Below, one piece after another: positions 7,118-14,816 of a stretch of 64,000 nucleotides of DNA. The stretch is from a virus, in IMG/VR virus record IMGVR_UViG_3300033995_001164, positions 1 through 64,000 of that record; one strand, written 5' to 3'. Made by a program: the position numbers and the translations under genes. Under the pieces are notes generated by a model. The model did no database searches. It worked only from the letters and a program-made list of their open reading frames with translations, and was not told where the DNA came from. Each line of letters begins with the position of its first letter. Position 1 is the first letter of the stretch.

Positions 7118-7986
7118 AATTGATTTGATTGCCAATAGTCTCTAATATGTTCATAAAAGTTACTACGAATATATTGTTTTATCTGATTTCTAAAGGTAAT
7201 GTATTCATCATCATCCAAATTCAATTCATTTGCCATTTCAACAGCTACATTATCTGCGATATGTAATATCAAATGGTCTAATGGGACATAATGTAAATCA
7301 TTTTGAAGTTTGGCCATCATAAGTTGATTATCAATTCTGTGTTTCATATCTGATTCTCTCCTAACTAATCGATACTTATCTTCTTTTAGTATTCTAAATC
7401 TTAAGAGTGGTTTACCATTGATTGTTATATCACCCTTTTCATTCTTATCAATCGTCTTAACAACAATTTTTTTATTCTTAAACTTCCCACCCATTATTGT
7501 ATCACCAACATTGATGTCCAATTTAATCATCTCACTCAATGTTAATTCAGTTTCATCATTATCATATGGTGTGTACTGTCCATCACCTTTATGAATTAAT
7601 TTAACAGAGTCTTTAGGAATATCATCAAAAGTAACAATATGTTTATACTCATCATCAAAATGTGCATCTTTATACCATTGAACATTGGCTCTTTCAGTAT
7701 CAATAACCCATATATCATCACCAATTGTTGAGTCAAACATATCTTTCTTTTTTAGACTATTTGTGGCAAATACTGCCGGCACACATTCTTCTTCATCACT
7801 ATATTCACTAGCAGCATGAGATAAATAACAATCACCCAAACCTGTTCTAATACCATAGTCCATTATACTATCTCGATTTCTTCTATTTGAAGCATGAACA
7901 ACATATTTTCCGGGAGTAACTTCTTCACCCTTAACCCTTTGTTCTTGTAATCTCACATACTGAGATTCAGTTATTTTTATCTTCAT
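7114..7986 (-). CDS. Putative packaged ADP-ribosyltransferase-like protein
   Basis: A 290-residue protein starting MKIKITESQYVRLQEQ; the extra 18 codons to 8040 would remove the leader and overlap the promoter. After the leader comes YVVHASNRRNRDSIMDYGI, then AVFATNS and FDDIPKDSVKLIH. This order (His-Ala-Ser near a GI turn, a beta strand with A-T-N, then an IPxxxV segment) resembles ADP-ribosyltransferase-fold proteins, but I cannot prove the catalytic residues. T4 packages such an enzyme (Alt) with the same type of leader. A TATCTTTG promoter lies 22 bases upstream. Confidence 0.5.
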   Translation of the reverse strand: MKIKITESQYVRLQEQRVKGEEVTPGKYVVHASNRRNRDSIMDYGIRTGLGDCYLSHAASEYSDEEECVPAVFATNSLKKKDMFDSTIGDDIWVIDTERANVQWYKDAHFDDEYKHIVTFDDIPKDSVKLIHKGDGQYTPYDNDETELTLSEMIKLDINVGDTIMGGKFKNKKIVVKTIDKNEKGDITINGKPLLRFRILKEDKYRLVRRESDMKHRIDNQLMMAKLQNDLHYVPLDHLILHIADNVAVEMANELNLDDDEYITFRNQIKQYIRSNFYEHIRDYWQSNQL

Positions 7987-8008
7987 AATAATAAATACCT
8001 TGAAGATA

Positions 8009-8016
8009 CAAAGATA
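8009..8016 (-). promoter_or_regulatory. TAnnTTTG promoter
   Basis: TATCTTTG on the minus strand, 22 bases upstream of the start at 7986. It lies back to back with the plus-strand promoter at 8049. Confidence 0.6.
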
Positions 8017-8048
8017 GTGAATTAATTGTATAATCAACATATTCTTTA

Positions 8049-8056
8049 TATCTTTG
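8049..8056 (+). promoter_or_regulatory. TAnnTTTG promoter, leaderless type
   Basis: TATCTTTG ends 4 bases before ATG 8061, the same spacing as at 5217 and 23994. Confidence 0.65.
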
Positions 8057-8060
8057 CGTT

Positions 8061-8381
8061 ATGAAAGAGTTGGTATTTAAATTTTTAGATAATAGACACG
8101 GAGATAATTTGAAACTTACCTATCGTGGTCGAGGAGGATTTGGTAATGAGTACGAATTGAACGATTCGTTGGGTTCTCCGATGCTTGTCATATTCCCAAA
8201 TGAAGGTGGAACATTATCAATTTTATTCACGAATAAAACAATAGTAACAATTAAAAAATGGTTTGGAATTTCATCCATGGACTCCAATAAGTTTTACACC
8301 GAATGGATGGTCTCAAAAACCGGATATAAAAAACCAAGTGAAATGTATAACGCGGCGGAAGAACAACATAATGGTCGTTAA
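8061..8381 (+). CDS. Small conserved protein, unknown
   Basis: A 106-residue protein starting MKELVFKFLDNRHGDNLKL. It has a Gly-rich YRGRGGFGNEYEL segment and ends in a charged tail EEQHNGR. The short promoter-to-start spacing predicts a leaderless mRNA. No family recognised. Confidence 0.6.
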   Translation: MKELVFKFLDNRHGDNLKLTYRGRGGFGNEYELNDSLGSPMLVIFPNEGGTLSILFTNKTIVTIKKWFGISSMDSNKFYTEWMVSKTGYKKPSEMYNAAEEQHNGR

Positions 8382-8424
8382 TTCGAGCACGAAAACGATA
8401 TAGTATCTTAAATAACAAACATTT

Positions 8425-8685
8425 ATGACAAAGAATGAAATGAGGACATCATTAAAATTGATTAACTCTTATACAAAACAAGAGTATCCAAATATTAATG
8501 AAATTACAATAGTAAATTATGAACCATTAATCTCTGATTACACAATAAGATTCCGTGTTATTACTGATGACGACCTCAAGTTCAGTGAAAGATACTTCAT
8601 ATCTAAAAGACTACAAACAATATTTAATACATTTGGATATGATATTAATTGTGAAGTGGTGTTTCAATATAAATCCTCAGAATAA
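8425..8685 (+). CDS. Small protein, unknown
   Basis: Eighty-six residues starting MTKNEMRTSLKLINSYTK. The C-terminal part (RYFISKRLQTIFNTFGYDIN) resembles the end of the leader protein at 4444. The last 22 bases overlap the convergent gene at 8664. Function unknown. Confidence 0.6.
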   Translation: MTKNEMRTSLKLINSYTKQEYPNINEITIVNYEPLISDYTIRFRVITDDDLKFSERYFISKRLQTIFNTFGYDINCEVVFQYKSSE

Positions 8686-8987
8686 AGAGTAATTACATGT
8701 TGTTCTATTTGTCCCGCATCAAAGGCGATTTGAGCCGCCTCTTCTCTATCGACAAATCTGTTAGTGTTGGTTAAAAACCCTTGTTCGTGTTCACCCGAAC
8801 AGTCTTCACCAAATGTACATGTCCGTAATCCCGTTAATGAACTCATCGTCCATAAAGCTTGTCCGTGTCTATGACCCAACACAACCAATCCTCTATCACA
8901 ATTTTTTGGTAAGACTTCTGGAATTTCTTTCTTTAGTGGCATGTCTTTGTACCAAACAGCGCTTATTAAAATGTATTCTTTTTTCAT
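8664..8987 (-). CDS. Conserved phage protein (GHRHGQ / NRFVDREEA type)
   Basis: A 107-residue protein. The motifs LGHRHGQALW and TNTNRFVDREEAAQIAF followed by AGQI define a widespread small phage family of unknown function that I recognise but cannot name. The start MKKEYILISAVWY follows the upstream stop by 2 bases. Confidence 0.75.
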   Translation of the reverse strand: MKKEYILISAVWYKDMPLKKEIPEVLPKNCDRGLVVLGHRHGQALWTMSSLTGLRTCTFGEDCSGEHEQGFLTNTNRFVDREEAAQIAFDAGQIEQHVITLYSEDLY

Positions 8988-8989
8988 AT

Positions 8990-9367
8990 TTAATTTTCTT
9001 TAAGTATAAACGATATCCATTCACTATGTGCTTCTAATTGGCCCCCTTGAATGTCCGGGTCACAAGGTGAAAGGTCGATGAACTTTTCAGCAGCTAAACA
9101 TCTTTCTTTCCAATAGTTATAAGGTTCTTCTTCCTTAACTTCCGTTACAATCTTGGCATATTCAACCATACCTTCCATATCGAAGTCACCAACCTCCCAC
9201 TGTTCAACGATTTTAAAACTAACCTCACTACCAACAACAAATAACTCTCTGTCCTTTGGAAATGTCGTTTCATCCATTAATAGGGGTAATTCCCCAACAA
9301 ATGGTGGACCCGGGAAAACATATTCCACGACCCACCCTCTCGATAATTTATTTAATCTTCCTTTCAT
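8990..9367 (-). CDS. Conserved phage protein, unknown
   Basis: A 125-residue protein starting MKGRLNKLSRGWVVEY, a beginning shared by small flavophage proteins of the MKGKLIKTEKGW type. Residues ~85-125 look like a separate helical tail (YWKERCLAAEKFI). It is in a tightly packed minus-strand run with 1-2 base spacing. Confidence 0.65.
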   Translation of the reverse strand: MKGRLNKLSRGWVVEYVFPGPPFVGELPLLMDETTFPKDRELFVVGSEVSFKIVEQWEVGDFDMEGMVEYAKIVTEVKEEEPYNYWKERCLAAEKFIDLSPCDPDIQGGQLEAHSEWISFILKEN

Positions 9368-9368
9368 A

Positions 9369-9839
9369 TTATGTGTGTTCTATTCTTACTCTTACACAGG
9401 TTTGGTCTTGACCTTCGTTCATTAAGAAATTGTTGCCGTAACCACAGATATTGTGAGCACCCACAGGATTTGCTGAATGTGAATACACCTTTGGGAACAC
9501 AAATTGATGTTTCTTTCTTTCACTTCTACTCATGTTGAATCTTTCTTCATTAGTGTTGTAGAATAATGACACCAAGAATTTGATTGCATCATATCCGGTC
9601 TTCTCGTGGATGTTATTGTAATCCAATGTGTAGTTCGGAGACACATTATCGAAATACTCTTTCATAGCAGTGTCGCCCAAGTCATGGTCCAATGAAATAG
9701 TCTCGATATTAACTAATCCAATTTCATTCACTTTCTTTACGAACTCATCGTAATCCCTAACAACAATCCAATCTTTATCGATTGGAGTCCGAATGTCATC
9801 AAGATAGATGCGATAAGGTGGTTTAATGTTATTTCCCAT
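9369..9839 (-). CDS. Cyclic-phosphate processing receiver (cREC) domain protein
   Basis: A 156-residue protein with YRIYLDDIRTPIDKDW near residue 10 and TISLDHDLGDT near residue 55, then KTGYDAIKFLV. This LDDxR...SLDHDLG...GYDA pattern marks the cREC family, receiver-like domains linked to cyclic-phosphate RNA end processing. The C-terminal AHNICGYGNNFL extends the domain. Neighbours include a deoxyribonucleotidase and a CCA-adding enzyme. A role in RNA repair is possible but only inferred. Confidence 0.75.
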   Translation of the reverse strand: MGNNIKPPYRIYLDDIRTPIDKDWIVVRDYDEFVKKVNEIGLVNIETISLDHDLGDTAMKEYFDNVSPNYTLDYNNIHEKTGYDAIKFLVSLFYNTNEERFNMSRSERKKHQFVFPKVYSHSANPVGAHNICGYGNNFLMNEGQDQTCVRVRIEHT

Positions 9840-9840
9840 T

Positions 9841-10314
9841 TTATAATAATTTTTTTAATACACTATCCCAATCAGGATATTCATTCCAAACTTTTTTCTC
9901 ATAATTCCACCCAAAATGAATTAATTCTCCGGTGAAATCTCCAGCACCATTTGCCGTTCTATCATCAATCAAATAATCACCAAGTAATAAATCTTTTCGG
10001 TGAGTAATAACCATTTTCTTATGAAATAACTTACCAAAATACTTCTCAATCCAATATCTTTTATCCGTAGAAGCGTAAGGGTTTCCCCAAGGCGCTGCCG
10101 TAGCAATCAATAATTCATATTCCCCACTCTCAACCAATTTGTTAATTGCATCAATTGCCCCATCGTATGGTTTAGGGTCTCTAAAAATTCCCGGTATATG
10201 GTCAGGACAATGTTTGTATTTGTGAATTAAATTTGGATGTTCTTCAAACCATTTGTCAAACTCCGCCCCTAAATCGACCAAGACACCATCCATATCTATA
10301 AAAATTCTTTTCAT
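9841..10314 (-). CDS. 5'(3')-deoxyribonucleotidase (HAD superfamily)
   Basis: A 157-residue HAD phosphatase. MKRIFIDMDGVLVDL holds the catalytic DxDGV, IATAAPW is motif II, and LLGDYLIDDRTANG gives the DD motif IV. FRDPKPYDGAIDAINKL is typical of the NT5C/YqfW branch. The enzyme removes phosphate from deoxynucleotides. Phages carry it to adjust nucleotide pools. Length is normal for the family. Confidence 0.85.
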   Translation of the reverse strand: MKRIFIDMDGVLVDLGAEFDKWFEEHPNLIHKYKHCPDHIPGIFRDPKPYDGAIDAINKLVESGEYELLIATAAPWGNPYASTDKRYWIEKYFGKLFHKKMVITHRKDLLLGDYLIDDRTANGAGDFTGELIHFGWNYEKKVWNEYPDWDSVLKKLL

Positions 10315-10315
10315 A

Positions 10316-10654
10316 TTACAACACCTCAGTTAAAATTCTCCAACTCTTCAGTGTATTCCCTTCAAAGGTCACCTCAACGGGTTTTCCTTTTAATTTGTCA
10401 ACTGAGTCAACTTTTGCCTCTTTCAATAATTTTGAAACATATCTCATAATTTCTGCATACCAACCATCTCTGTCTGACTCAGACCAAGTAGAGCGCCCAT
10501 TACTATCAATCATCTCGGCATCCCAATTGGCCCTTGAATCACCGACACCCCAACCTCCATCACCTAATGTAACGTGAAGACCTAACATTGCCCCTTGATA
10601 TCCACCAAGACCAAAACGAACTTCCTCAATTTTTCCTAATTTCTTTTCCATCAT
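10316..10654 (-). CDS. Conserved phage protein (FGLGGYQGAMLG type)
   Basis: A 112-residue protein with VRFGLGGYQGAMLGL and GDGGWGVGDSRANWD near the N-terminus, a pattern seen in many small phage proteins of unknown function. The start at 10654 overlaps the stop of the upstream membrane protein by 4 bases; the second Met at 10651 is an alternative. Confidence 0.7.
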   Translation of the reverse strand: MMEKKLGKIEEVRFGLGGYQGAMLGLHVTLGDGGWGVGDSRANWDAEMIDSNGRSTWSESDRDGWYAEIMRYVSKLLKEAKVDSVDKLKGKPVEVTFEGNTLKSWRILTEVL

Positions 10655-10986
10655 TTTTCTTTATCTAACCAATTATTAAATCCACTAATAGTATTTTCAT
10701 AAAATTTCATACATCCGTAGATGATTCCATAAATAATCACCATAAACCAAACTAACGGTGTGAACCACATCCATATGTGTTTATCTAAACTCTTACCATC
10801 ATCACCCGAGCCATTAAGTAACACAACTATAGAGAAAATTGACATTATCACCGACATAGTCGTCAGTAGTTCCAAACTCATAATGCTGACAACAATTAAC
10901 CCAAGTAAAAGTAATCCGTTCCAAAATTTTACACTGTTTGGAGTTTTTCTCCAATTCTCTTTAATATTTAATAGTAACTTTTTCAT
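10651..10986 (-). CDS. Membrane protein, unknown
   Basis: A 111-residue protein starting MKKLLLNIKENW. It has two or three hydrophobic spans (WNGLLLLGLIVVSIMSL, TMSVIMSIFSIVVLL, WFTPLVWFMVIIYGII). It ends with a short amphipathic tail. No enzyme motif is present. Confidence 0.6.
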   Translation of the reverse strand: MKKLLLNIKENWRKTPNSVKFWNGLLLLGLIVVSIMSLELLTTMSVIMSIFSIVVLLNGSGDDGKSLDKHIWMWFTPLVWFMVIIYGIIYGCMKFYENTISGFNNWLDKEK

Positions 10987-10997
10987 ATTTAATTAGT

Positions 10998-11717
10998 TTA
11001 TTGTTCCATAGTTGGTTTTAACCATAATCCACTATCCTTGAAGATGTAATTTTTGAGTAATGGGAATTCATCAAGAACTCTTAATGTTTTCAAAGTATCG
11101 TGTTTAAAACATTTGAATAATTCCTCTCTAATTCTTTCAGTTGACACCACACTCATCTTCTCATCGTAATTGTAAACCATCATTGTGATTGCCATTGTTC
11201 CCGGAATGGTAAATCCTTTTGTAATAGAAAAACGCAAACATCTCAAAATTCTAAGTGGGTCATCATTAAATGTTGTCTCCGTCGGTAATGGTGTTCTCAA
11301 AATTTTATCACTCAAATCATTAAGTCCATTGAAATAGTCAATGATTGTTCCATCCTCATCTTTAGCAAGAGCATTCAAGGTAAAGTCACGTCTTTCCAAA
11401 TCATCGTATAGAGTCCCTGGCTTAACGATTGGAGTTCTTGTTCCCGGAATGTAACCAATCTCTTTACGGGCCATTACCACGTCTTTAACCTCTTTGGTTT
11501 CTCTATCTTTATATCTGATAGTATAACAGCTTGGTGTTGATAGGAATATTTCACCTCTTTCTTGAATAACCTTAGTCATATCATCAAAACATTCCGCGGC
11601 AGTTTGGTCATCATTTAGGTTATCAAAAACAAAAACATAATCTAAATCTTTACTACTTATCCCTAAAATCTCATCTCTAACCGCACCTCCAACTAAATAT
11701 TCTTTATATGTCCTCAT
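10998..11717 (-). CDS. cca: CCA-adding tRNA nucleotidyltransferase
   Basis: A 239-residue protein with YLVGGAVRDEILG and the catalytic DLDYVF, then RRDFTLNALAKDEDG, DYFNGLNDLSDKILRT and DPLRILRCLRF. These are the class II nucleotidyltransferase head and neck motifs that rebuild tRNA 3' CCA ends. It is shorter than cellular enzymes (~400 residues), lacking most of the tail. The tRNA-like genes in this window do not encode CCA, so a phage-borne enzyme makes sense. A poly(A) polymerase role cannot be excluded. A TATCTTTG promoter lies 16 bases upstream. Confidence 0.85.
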   Translation of the reverse strand: MRTYKEYLVGGAVRDEILGISSKDLDYVFVFDNLNDDQTAAECFDDMTKVIQERGEIFLSTPSCYTIRYKDRETKEVKDVVMARKEIGYIPGTRTPIVKPGTLYDDLERRDFTLNALAKDEDGTIIDYFNGLNDLSDKILRTPLPTETTFNDDPLRILRCLRFSITKGFTIPGTMAITMMVYNYDEKMSVVSTERIREELFKCFKHDTLKTLRVLDEFPLLKNYIFKDSGLWLKPTMEQ

Positions 11718-11733
11718 ATCAATTTATTTTGAG

Positions 11734-11741
11734 CAAAGATA
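11734..11741 (-). promoter_or_regulatory. TAnnTTTG promoter for the CCA-adding enzyme
   Basis: TATCTTTG on the minus strand, 16 bases upstream of the start at 11717. Confidence 0.6.
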
Positions 11742-11756
11742 ATCTTTTATTTTGAT

Positions 11757-12308
11757 TTACCAAAATAAAAACTTCTTCTTTCTTGATTCCGTAATTCTTG
11801 ATTGTTGTATATTAACATTTCTTGTAACTCTATCTATCTCCATCTCCCAAGCTCGTTTCATTCCTTCCTCTATTTCTCTATTAGTTTTCCATTCCCGATA
11901 CTGACGGTATTTTGGATGTCTAATTATCATATGATGCTGATAACCCCTACCACTCTCACCTATTCCATCCATTATCTCAAAATAACTAAAATGTTGATTT
12001 CTTCCATTAGTTATAATAACAATACTAAGATTAACCATGTCTCTTAAGTCAACCCAATCAAACAACATATCACAGGTTTCTAAAACACTTTCCAATTGTA
12101 TTGTCGGATTATTATAGACTCCTCGGAAAATGAATAGTAAATCATATCGATATTCATATCCACGCTCAATTAATTTACAATCTAATAAATTATCACCAAA
12201 AACCGGTGATAATTTATGTCGAATTAATTCGTTGAATATTTTAACAACCCGACACTCCGAATACATGTGATTCGTACTTCTATGTTGTTCAATACACCAT
12301 TCTTCCAT
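11757..12308 (-). CDS. Unknown protein downstream of structured element
   Basis: A 183-residue protein starting MEEWCIEQHRSTNHMYSE; the frame extends upstream to 12389, but the extension runs through the hairpin element at 12357 and is rejected. It contains RYDLLFIFRGVYNNP and a basic C-terminus with ITESRKKKFLFW. No family recognised. It is the last gene of the series separated by the three hairpin elements. Confidence 0.65.
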   Translation of the reverse strand: MEEWCIEQHRSTNHMYSECRVVKIFNELIRHKLSPVFGDNLLDCKLIERGYEYRYDLLFIFRGVYNNPTIQLESVLETCDMLFDWVDLRDMVNLSIVIITNGRNQHFSYFEIMDGIGESGRGYQHHMIIRHPKYRQYREWKTNREIEEGMKRAWEMEIDRVTRNVNIQQSRITESRKKKFLFW

Positions 12309-12348
12309 AATATTTTTTTTTATAAGGTAAAACAAATTAATGACAAAA

Positions 12349-12400
12349 CCTAACAAATGATAAACAACATTAAAACGATTGTTTATCATCGGACGTTATA
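12349..12400 (-). repeat. Structured element copy 1
   Basis: An 11-bp stem (12357-12367 with 12379-12389) encloses the 11-nt loop CATTAAAACGA. On the plus strand TAACAA precedes the stem, and a 4-nt spacer then CGTTATA follows it. TAAC and GTTA can form an outer stem. The stem sequence differs from copies 2 and 3, but the loop, spacings and outer motif are the same. Confidence 0.85.
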
Positions 12401-12416
12401 TTCAATATCAAAAATT

Positions 12417-12659
12417 TTATGAGTTTATTATTTCAAAGTGTTCGTAGAATCTTCTTTCATCAAAACCAGTAGGATTTTCTTTTCCGTGTTTAGGATGTAT
12501 AACTGACATACCATTTCCAAATGGAGTTACCTCTTCAAAATAATCATATTCACTACCCATTTGAAAAGAAAATCTACCACCATTTAATTTAGAATTTTCG
12601 TCAAAGGAATCATCAATTAAAAACCAAGAAGATTCTTTAATACATTTACATTTTTTCAT
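12417..12659 (-). CDS. Small conserved phage protein (MKKCKCIKES type)
   Basis: Eighty residues starting MKKCKCIKESSWFLIDDSF and ending RRFYEHFEIINS. The pattern of an N-terminal CIK motif and C-terminal FxExxFYEHFE is that of a common small phage family of unknown function. The gene sits alone between elements 2 and 1. Confidence 0.7.
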   Translation of the reverse strand: MKKCKCIKESSWFLIDDSFDENSKLNGGRFSFQMGSEYDYFEEVTPFGNGMSVIHPKHGKENPTGFDERRFYEHFEIINS

Positions 12660-12685
12660 TTGTATAAAATTTTTGATACTAAATA

Positions 12686-12735
12686 TAACAAAGAATATGT
12701 GTCATTAAAACGAACACATATTCTCAGTCGTTATA
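12686..12735 (-). repeat. Structured element copy 2
   Basis: An 11-bp stem (12692-12702 with 12714-12724), the invariant loop CATTAAAACGA, a 4-nt spacer and CGTTATA at 12729-12735. TATAAC before the stem pairs with GTTATA after it. The outer right arm overlaps the last codons of the gene at 12724-13068. Confidence 0.85.
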
Positions 12736-13068
12736 AGTAATATTATTTTTTGTTATTATAGGTGAAGTAAAAAATGGAATTTCATTACTGATATTCCGTT
12801 CAAAACAAGTAATTGGTTCAAAAACCTCCGCTTTCTTTTTTAAATATTCACCTATTTCAGTTGTTGATAATTTATTTATTTTAGTTAAACTAATTTCAAT
12901 TTCCACTTTCTCTAAATCAATAATATCTACTTTAGAGTTTCGATTCTCTGAATCACCTAAAATAAACAAATTTCGTGTGATTTTTTTTCCATCACAAGTA
13001 AATACAACCCTTCTTAATGGTAGTTTTTGTTTAATGTCCCAAATACCTTCTTCTATTATTGTTTCCAT
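12724..13068 (-). CDS. Small unknown protein
   Basis: A 114-residue protein starting METIIEEGIWDIKQKLPLR and ending ITKNNITYND. The last codons lie inside structured element 2. It has alternating strands (VDIIDLEKVEIEISL) but no recognised motif. It sits between elements 3 and 2 in the same orientation as its neighbours. Confidence 0.65.
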   Translation of the reverse strand: METIIEEGIWDIKQKLPLRRVVFTCDGKKITRNLFILGDSENRNSKVDIIDLEKVEIEISLTKINKLSTTEIGEYLKKKAEVFEPITCFERNISNEIPFFTSPIITKNNITYND

Positions 13069-13109
13069 TTTTTACTTCATTAAATTTTTTTAAAAAATAA
13101 TACATACTT

Positions 13110-13160
13110 ATAACAACAAATAAAACACATTAAAACGATGTTTTATTTGCAACCGTTATA
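13110..13160 (-). repeat. Structured element copy 3
   Basis: An 11-bp stem (13117-13127 with 13139-13149), the invariant loop CATTAAAACGA, a 4-nt spacer and CGTTATA at 13154-13160. TTATAAC before the stem pairs with GTTATAA after it (7 bp). Confidence 0.85.
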
Positions 13161-13167
13161 AGTAATA

Positions 13168-13386
13168 TTATTTTTGTTTTGAGAATGTTGATATAACACT
13201 ATCAATAACTTCTTCTTTACTTCCAATATTCCACCAATCTGGATTTTGTTTCAGTTTATACTCTGGATTATCATTGTGATAAGTTTCTACCAAACCATCA
13301 ACCAATCCATTCCACGAAATATTGTTCTGTTCTAAAACTGAAACAATCTCCGCATATTTCATCATATTTTTTGACATTTCTTCCAT
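13168..13386 (-). CDS. Small unknown protein
   Basis: Seventy-two residues starting MEEMSKNMMKYAEIVSVLE, followed by NNISWNGLVDGLVETY. It ends TFSKQK just before structured element 3. A TACTTTTG promoter lies 14 bases upstream. It is the first gene of the element-separated series on the minus strand. Confidence 0.65.
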   Translation of the reverse strand: MEEMSKNMMKYAEIVSVLEQNNISWNGLVDGLVETYHNDNPEYKLKQNPDWWNIGSKEEVIDSVISTFSKQK

Positions 13387-13400
13387 AATATTTTTTTTTA

Positions 13401-13408
13401 CAAAAGTA
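13401..13408 (-). promoter_or_regulatory. TAnnTTTG promoter for the element-separated series
   Basis: TACTTTTG on the minus strand, 14 bases upstream of the start at 13386. A small palindrome lies just behind it near 13459-13477. Confidence 0.5.
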
Positions 13409-13499
13409 TAAAAAATTAATTTAAATTACAAATTAAGTTAAGACGAAGTATTTATATTATATCGATAATAACGATATTTAAACAAAAAACACAAATATT

Positions 13500-13835
13500 A
13501 TGTTAATAGCAAAAATCAATCCACCGGCAATTAAAATTGTTGAGACAACTCCTTTTAGTTCAACAACTAAAAATTTAGATTATATGACTGCAATTGCAAG
13601 ACCATATATCTTAAACTCTCCATCAACAAACTTCCAAATTCAATTTGGTTCAATAGTATTAAATGAAAACGAGGTAATCGTGAGGTTTAATAACGAAACA
13701 AGTAGTCAAATAACCATGACAAGTGAAGAATTAAGTGATTGGGGGGCCAACGATGAGGATTTATTAGAGTTAATTGCCACTAAATTAAATGTTTCAATAC
13801 TTGAGACAATTAATGTTCCAGGAGGTAATTTTTAA
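13500..13835 (+). CDS. Unknown protein, isolated plus-strand gene
   Basis: A 111-residue protein starting MLIAKINPPAIKIVETTPF. It is beta-rich (NFQIQFGSIVLNENEVIVRF) with an acidic C-terminal helix (ELSDWGANDEDLLELIATKL). Its composition resembles small structural phage proteins such as decoration or tail proteins, but this is only an impression. A bidirectional terminator follows. Confidence 0.6.
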   Translation: MLIAKINPPAIKIVETTPFSSTTKNLDYMTAIARPYILNSPSTNFQIQFGSIVLNENEVIVRFNNETSSQITMTSEELSDWGANDEDLLELIATKLNVSILETINVPGGNF

Positions 13836-13863
13836 TTAAACCTCAATATTCAAACAAAAAAAA

Positions 13864-13891
13864 AAACCTTTATCACCGAAGGTTTTTTTTG
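13864..13891. terminator. Bidirectional terminator
   Basis: AAACCTT (13864-13870) pairs with AAGGTTT (13879-13885), with A-run before and T-run after. It separates convergent genes at 13500 (+) and 13896 (-). Confidence 0.85.
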
Positions 13892-13895
13892 TCAT

Positions 13896-14126
13896 CTACT
13901 TCATTGGTAGTAAAATAATCTCCAATGTCGCTCGATATGCTGATTTTTTAAAAATATCAGTAGTTTCTTCAACCGCACCCTCAAATAATTCAATTGCTCT
14001 ATCCAACCCTTCATACTCCATAATCATCTTACCAGCGGAAGGAACCGTAATTGGTTGTTTCAAATTATGTTTCTCACATATTCTATCAACAGTCTCATTA
14101 ATTTGTTCTCCGAATGTTTTCTCCAT
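13896..14126 (-). CDS. Small helical protein, unknown
   Basis: Seventy-six residues starting MEKTFGEQINETVDRIC; the longer frame to 14183 overlaps the upstream gene and is rejected. Sequence such as MEYEGLDRAIELFEGAVEE suggests helical hairpins. No function known. Confidence 0.6.
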   Translation of the reverse strand: MEKTFGEQINETVDRICEKHNLKQPITVPSAGKMIMEYEGLDRAIELFEGAVEETTDIFKKSAYRATLEIILLPMK

Positions 14127-14127
14127 C

Positions 14128-14385
14128 TTAATACTCTGTAATGTTATACATACCACATATTCTATGTGACCTACTAAACTCATCTTTGAATGTTATACAT
14201 CCATCTTTCTCCACATATTTTTCAGTATAGAAACTTGTCTCTTGTCGTTTATTACCCGGGATGGAGATTTCATATAAATGACTCCCCTTTTTAATCCCAC
14301 TAATCAAATATACTTTATAACCAACAGAGGTTACGATAAGTAATAAAATTATCACCATAAAACCTATTATACCATTTCTTCTCAT
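14128..14385 (-). CDS. Membrane-anchored small protein
   Basis: Eighty-five residues. MRRNGIIGFMVIILLLIVTS is an N-terminal membrane anchor. The rest (YEISIPGNKRQETSFYTEKY, two Cys) is likely extracytoplasmic. The start overlaps the stop of the upstream gene by one base. Function unknown. Confidence 0.6.
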   Translation of the reverse strand: MRRNGIIGFMVIILLLIVTSVGYKVYLISGIKKGSHLYEISIPGNKRQETSFYTEKYVEKDGCITFKDEFSRSHRICGMYNITEY

Positions 14386-14816
14386 TACTCTCTAAATTTT
14401 TCTAATTGTTTTCTAATCTTATCCGCCAATTCATAATCCTCATCTTCGATTGCCTTATTCAAATAAGCCTGACATTCCGTTTCATTCATTGAACTAATAT
14501 CTTTACCATTTGTTTTACCATTGTCAGTCTCACTATATGTAAATAATTCACCTCCTTTATGATAAGCTAAACCTTCATTTAACATTCTCATATATTTGAA
14601 GAGTTCCGGATATAATGTGTGACTATCAGGTTTATATCCACGATGATTTAATTTATATTTTTTGGTCGCATCATTATAAAGAATATCAAAATGACAATAT
14701 TCATTATATGTTTTATCACCACTCCCATAGCTAATATTCCAAGTTCCGGATTTACTATAAACAACCTCAAACTCACCTTTAGGTTTGATTCCCAATAATT
14801 TATTTAACCATTTCAT
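14385..14816 (-). CDS. Protein with UVR-like C-terminal tail
   Basis: A 143-residue protein starting MKWLNKLLGIKPKGEFE. The last ~35 residues (MNETECQAYLNKAIEDEDYE, then ADKIRKQLEKF) match the UVR-type helical hairpin of UvrB/UvrC and McsA, a protein-interaction element. The same tail occurs at 15257 and 42251. The N-terminal part (YLYSG-free, YCHFDILYN) is not recognised. Confidence 0.65.
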   Translation of the reverse strand: MKWLNKLLGIKPKGEFEVVYSKSGTWNISYGSGDKTYNEYCHFDILYNDATKKYKLNHRGYKPDSHTLYPELFKYMRMLNEGLAYHKGGELFTYSETDNGKTNGKDISSMNETECQAYLNKAIEDEDYELADKIRKQLEKFRE

